34,570 nucleotides of DNA from Paraglomus occultum (Eukaryota; Glomeromycota; Glomeromycetes; Paraglomerales; Paraglomeraceae). The DNA is taken from contig CAJVPJ010000212.1 in the NCBI GenBank assembly GCA_910592205.1, positions 1 to 34,570 on the forward strand, written 5' to 3'. Every line of letters starts with the position of its first letter. Within the stretch, counting starts at the first letter, position 1. This document shows positions 33,393-34,570 of this stretch, one piece after another. A program made the position numbers and the translations under genes. A model generated the notes under the pieces. That model was given only the letters and a program-made list of their open reading frames with translations, searched no databases and was not told the DNA's origin.

Positions 33393-34358
33393 TTCAAAAG
33401 GTTATTTTGCGAGGTTGGGGGAGGTAATACAGCTTTTTAAAACAACCATGTTGAATATCCATGTTGAAATTTTAATACATCATATTTGGTTACCCTTAAC
33501 GTACTTAAAACCGGAATTTGATGAATTAGGATCAGATTTTAAACCACTGTCAATCTTACGTAATTTACGCTAAACTATTTTTGGGATGCGGATAATTTTA
33601 TGTAACGAAACACAACCGTTTGAATTATAATAATAAATAATAATAGTAATAGTAATAAAATGTTGTTAGCCAATCAGCATGCAATGCTCTTATATGGAGG
33701 TACAAGCCCCCTGCCAAAAGTAGGAAAGGCTAAAGCGGAGCAGAACGTGATCCTGTATTTGCAGTTTTATTGGCTGCCATACAAATTTGATCAATGGAAT
33801 TGCGAGGGATCTGCTCCGCTTTAGACATGCCCCAAAAGTATAAGTACAAGCGGCGATCTTCTTTAAAACCACATCACTTCAAATCCAGTTTACTCAGAAA
33901 TTCACATAATAAAATTTAGTATAATTTACATCATTCGACTCGCCAAGAAATGCTCTTTTTAATGGTGTAAATATCAGAGCATGGCATGCCGAAATTATAT
34001 GTATAACGTAAGAATTAGCTATTAAGACATATAAAAAACGATTTTTTTTAAACCACATGTATACAAATAATGTTTTAGTAACTACCATTAAAATTCATCT
34101 CATTTTGAAGTGAAATGACTGTAGTTTAAGTTTTATGTAACCAAAAAAATTTAGCTGCCACCCTTGTGAAGTTAGAGCATCATAAAACCCTGACAAAATT
34201 CTCAACCAATTCGGTGTCGATCACCTGATTGTGCTTTGCATCGATATTTTTTTTAACAAGTATAGCTCCCTCAATTTCAATGCAAATTGCTTAAAATTTT
34301 TTTTCTTTTGTAGCGCTGAATCTAAAAACTTTTAAAATAATTGAAAACATTGTCTGAA
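33393..34358. other. Upstream region with microsatellite and inverted repeat
   Basis: It contains an AT-trinucleotide microsatellite (33626-33660), the inverted-repeat element listed next, and AT-rich DNA with T-runs. The last 200 or so bases before 34359 are probably the 5' end and leader of the Tc1-like element, but I cannot define its terminal repeat because the right end is outside the window. Confidence 0.4.
33700..33851. repeat. Perfect 14-bp inverted repeat inside 8-bp direct repeats
   Basis: CTAAAGCGGAGCAG (33730-33743) and its exact reverse complement (33811-33824) are separated by 67 bases. The direct repeat GTACAAGC occurs at 33700-33707 and 33844-33851. The sequences between the direct repeats and the arms do not form a clean inverted repeat (they share CCAAAAGTA in direct orientation), so this is only possibly a small transposable element. 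It lies about 310-460 bases upstream of the mannosidase start. Confidence 0.45.
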
Positions 34359-34570
34359 ATGCCACGAGCTGGAGAATTGTCTGATTTTGAACGTGGAATG
34401 ATTGTCGGTCTACACTTGGGGGAAAATCAGGAAATAGCTGCTATAGTCAAACGTTCAAAAGGAGCTGTTCAAGGTGTAATTGAACGATATATGGATGAAA
34501 GGGTCATTACGACAACACAACGGTCTGGCAGGCCAACCAAACTGAGTAAAAGAGATGAGCGGCAATTACT
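34359..34570 (+). CDS. Tc1/mariner-like transposase, N-terminal part, cut by window edge
   Basis: The ATG at 34359-34361 opens a frame that reaches the window end, 70 codons. It begins MPRAGELSDFERGMIVGLHL and continues with EIAAIVKRSKGAVQGVIERY and a basic TQRSGRPTKLSKRDERQLL. This is the bipartite helix-turn-helix DNA-binding region of Tc1-family transposases: two HTH units joined by a GRP-type AT-hook-like motif (SGRPTK). The DDE catalytic domain would follow beyond the window. Such transposases cut and paste their element at TA sites. No disruption is visible in the part present, so whether the copy is intact cannot be judged. Confidence 0.82.
   Translation, partial: MPRAGELSDFERGMIVGLHLGENQEIAAIVKRSKGAVQGVIERYMDERVITTTQRSGRPTKLSKRDERQL

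Overview
This is an AT-rich eukaryotic genomic window whose genes have many short GT...AG introns (mostly about 50-110 bases) and, in places, very small exons. Gene content is fungal: a Kch1/Prm6-type membrane protein, an Mtr10/transportin-3 importin, and the meiosis protein Spo22/Zip4. Between the genes lie decayed copies of a multicopy transposon-like gene with a D-N-x-x-G-Q-N-K-N-N signature, a fragment resembling fungal protein kinases with an LIDFDWAG motif, and a Tc1-like transposase. Together this suggests an early-diverging fungus, most likely an arbuscular mycorrhizal fungus (Glomeromycotina) close to Rhizophagus. The lineage call is inference; no rRNA is present to test it.

Layout. 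Positions 1-6300 are gene-poor and rich in relics: an open, unrecognised minus-strand reading frame cut by the window edge, a dead transposon-like gene (1667-3307), unrecognised decayed frames (3508-4330), a kinase-like fragment (about 4560-4835, minus) and some weak exon-like frames. From 6926 the window becomes gene-dense. In order: a Josephin deubiquitinase (6926-7982, +), a Kch1-family protein (9437-11351, +), an isochorismatase-family hydrolase (11911-12928, +), an Mtr10/TNPO3-like importin (13229-16843, -), a Spo22/Zip4 meiosis gene with 32 exons (18792-24109, +), an unrecognised broken gene (24636-25715, +), a DHTKD1-type 2-oxoadipate dehydrogenase E1 with 24 exons (26297-30795, +), a GH47 alpha-1,2-mannosidase (30947-33392, -) and the 5' end of a Tc1-like transposase (34359 to window end, +).

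I assembled exon structures by hand from splice signals, phase and family motifs. All seven recognised genes give uninterrupted proteins of the length usual for their families: 209, 568, 204, 969, 1007, 950 and 546 residues. They are ordinary housekeeping, trafficking, metabolic and meiotic genes, not an operon-like system. No functional cluster is evident.

The most notable observations are: an intact meiotic ZIP4 gene in a probable arbuscular mycorrhizal fungus; a 241-bp fold-back element built of short GAAATGATTGTCGGT-like units and flanked by a perfect 8-bp target duplication, sitting in a presumed intron of a gene that also has an in-frame stop; a dispersed repeat with copies near 17.4 kb and 25.9 kb; and a fungal DHTKD1. 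I found no tRNA, rRNA, CRISPR array or clear origin.
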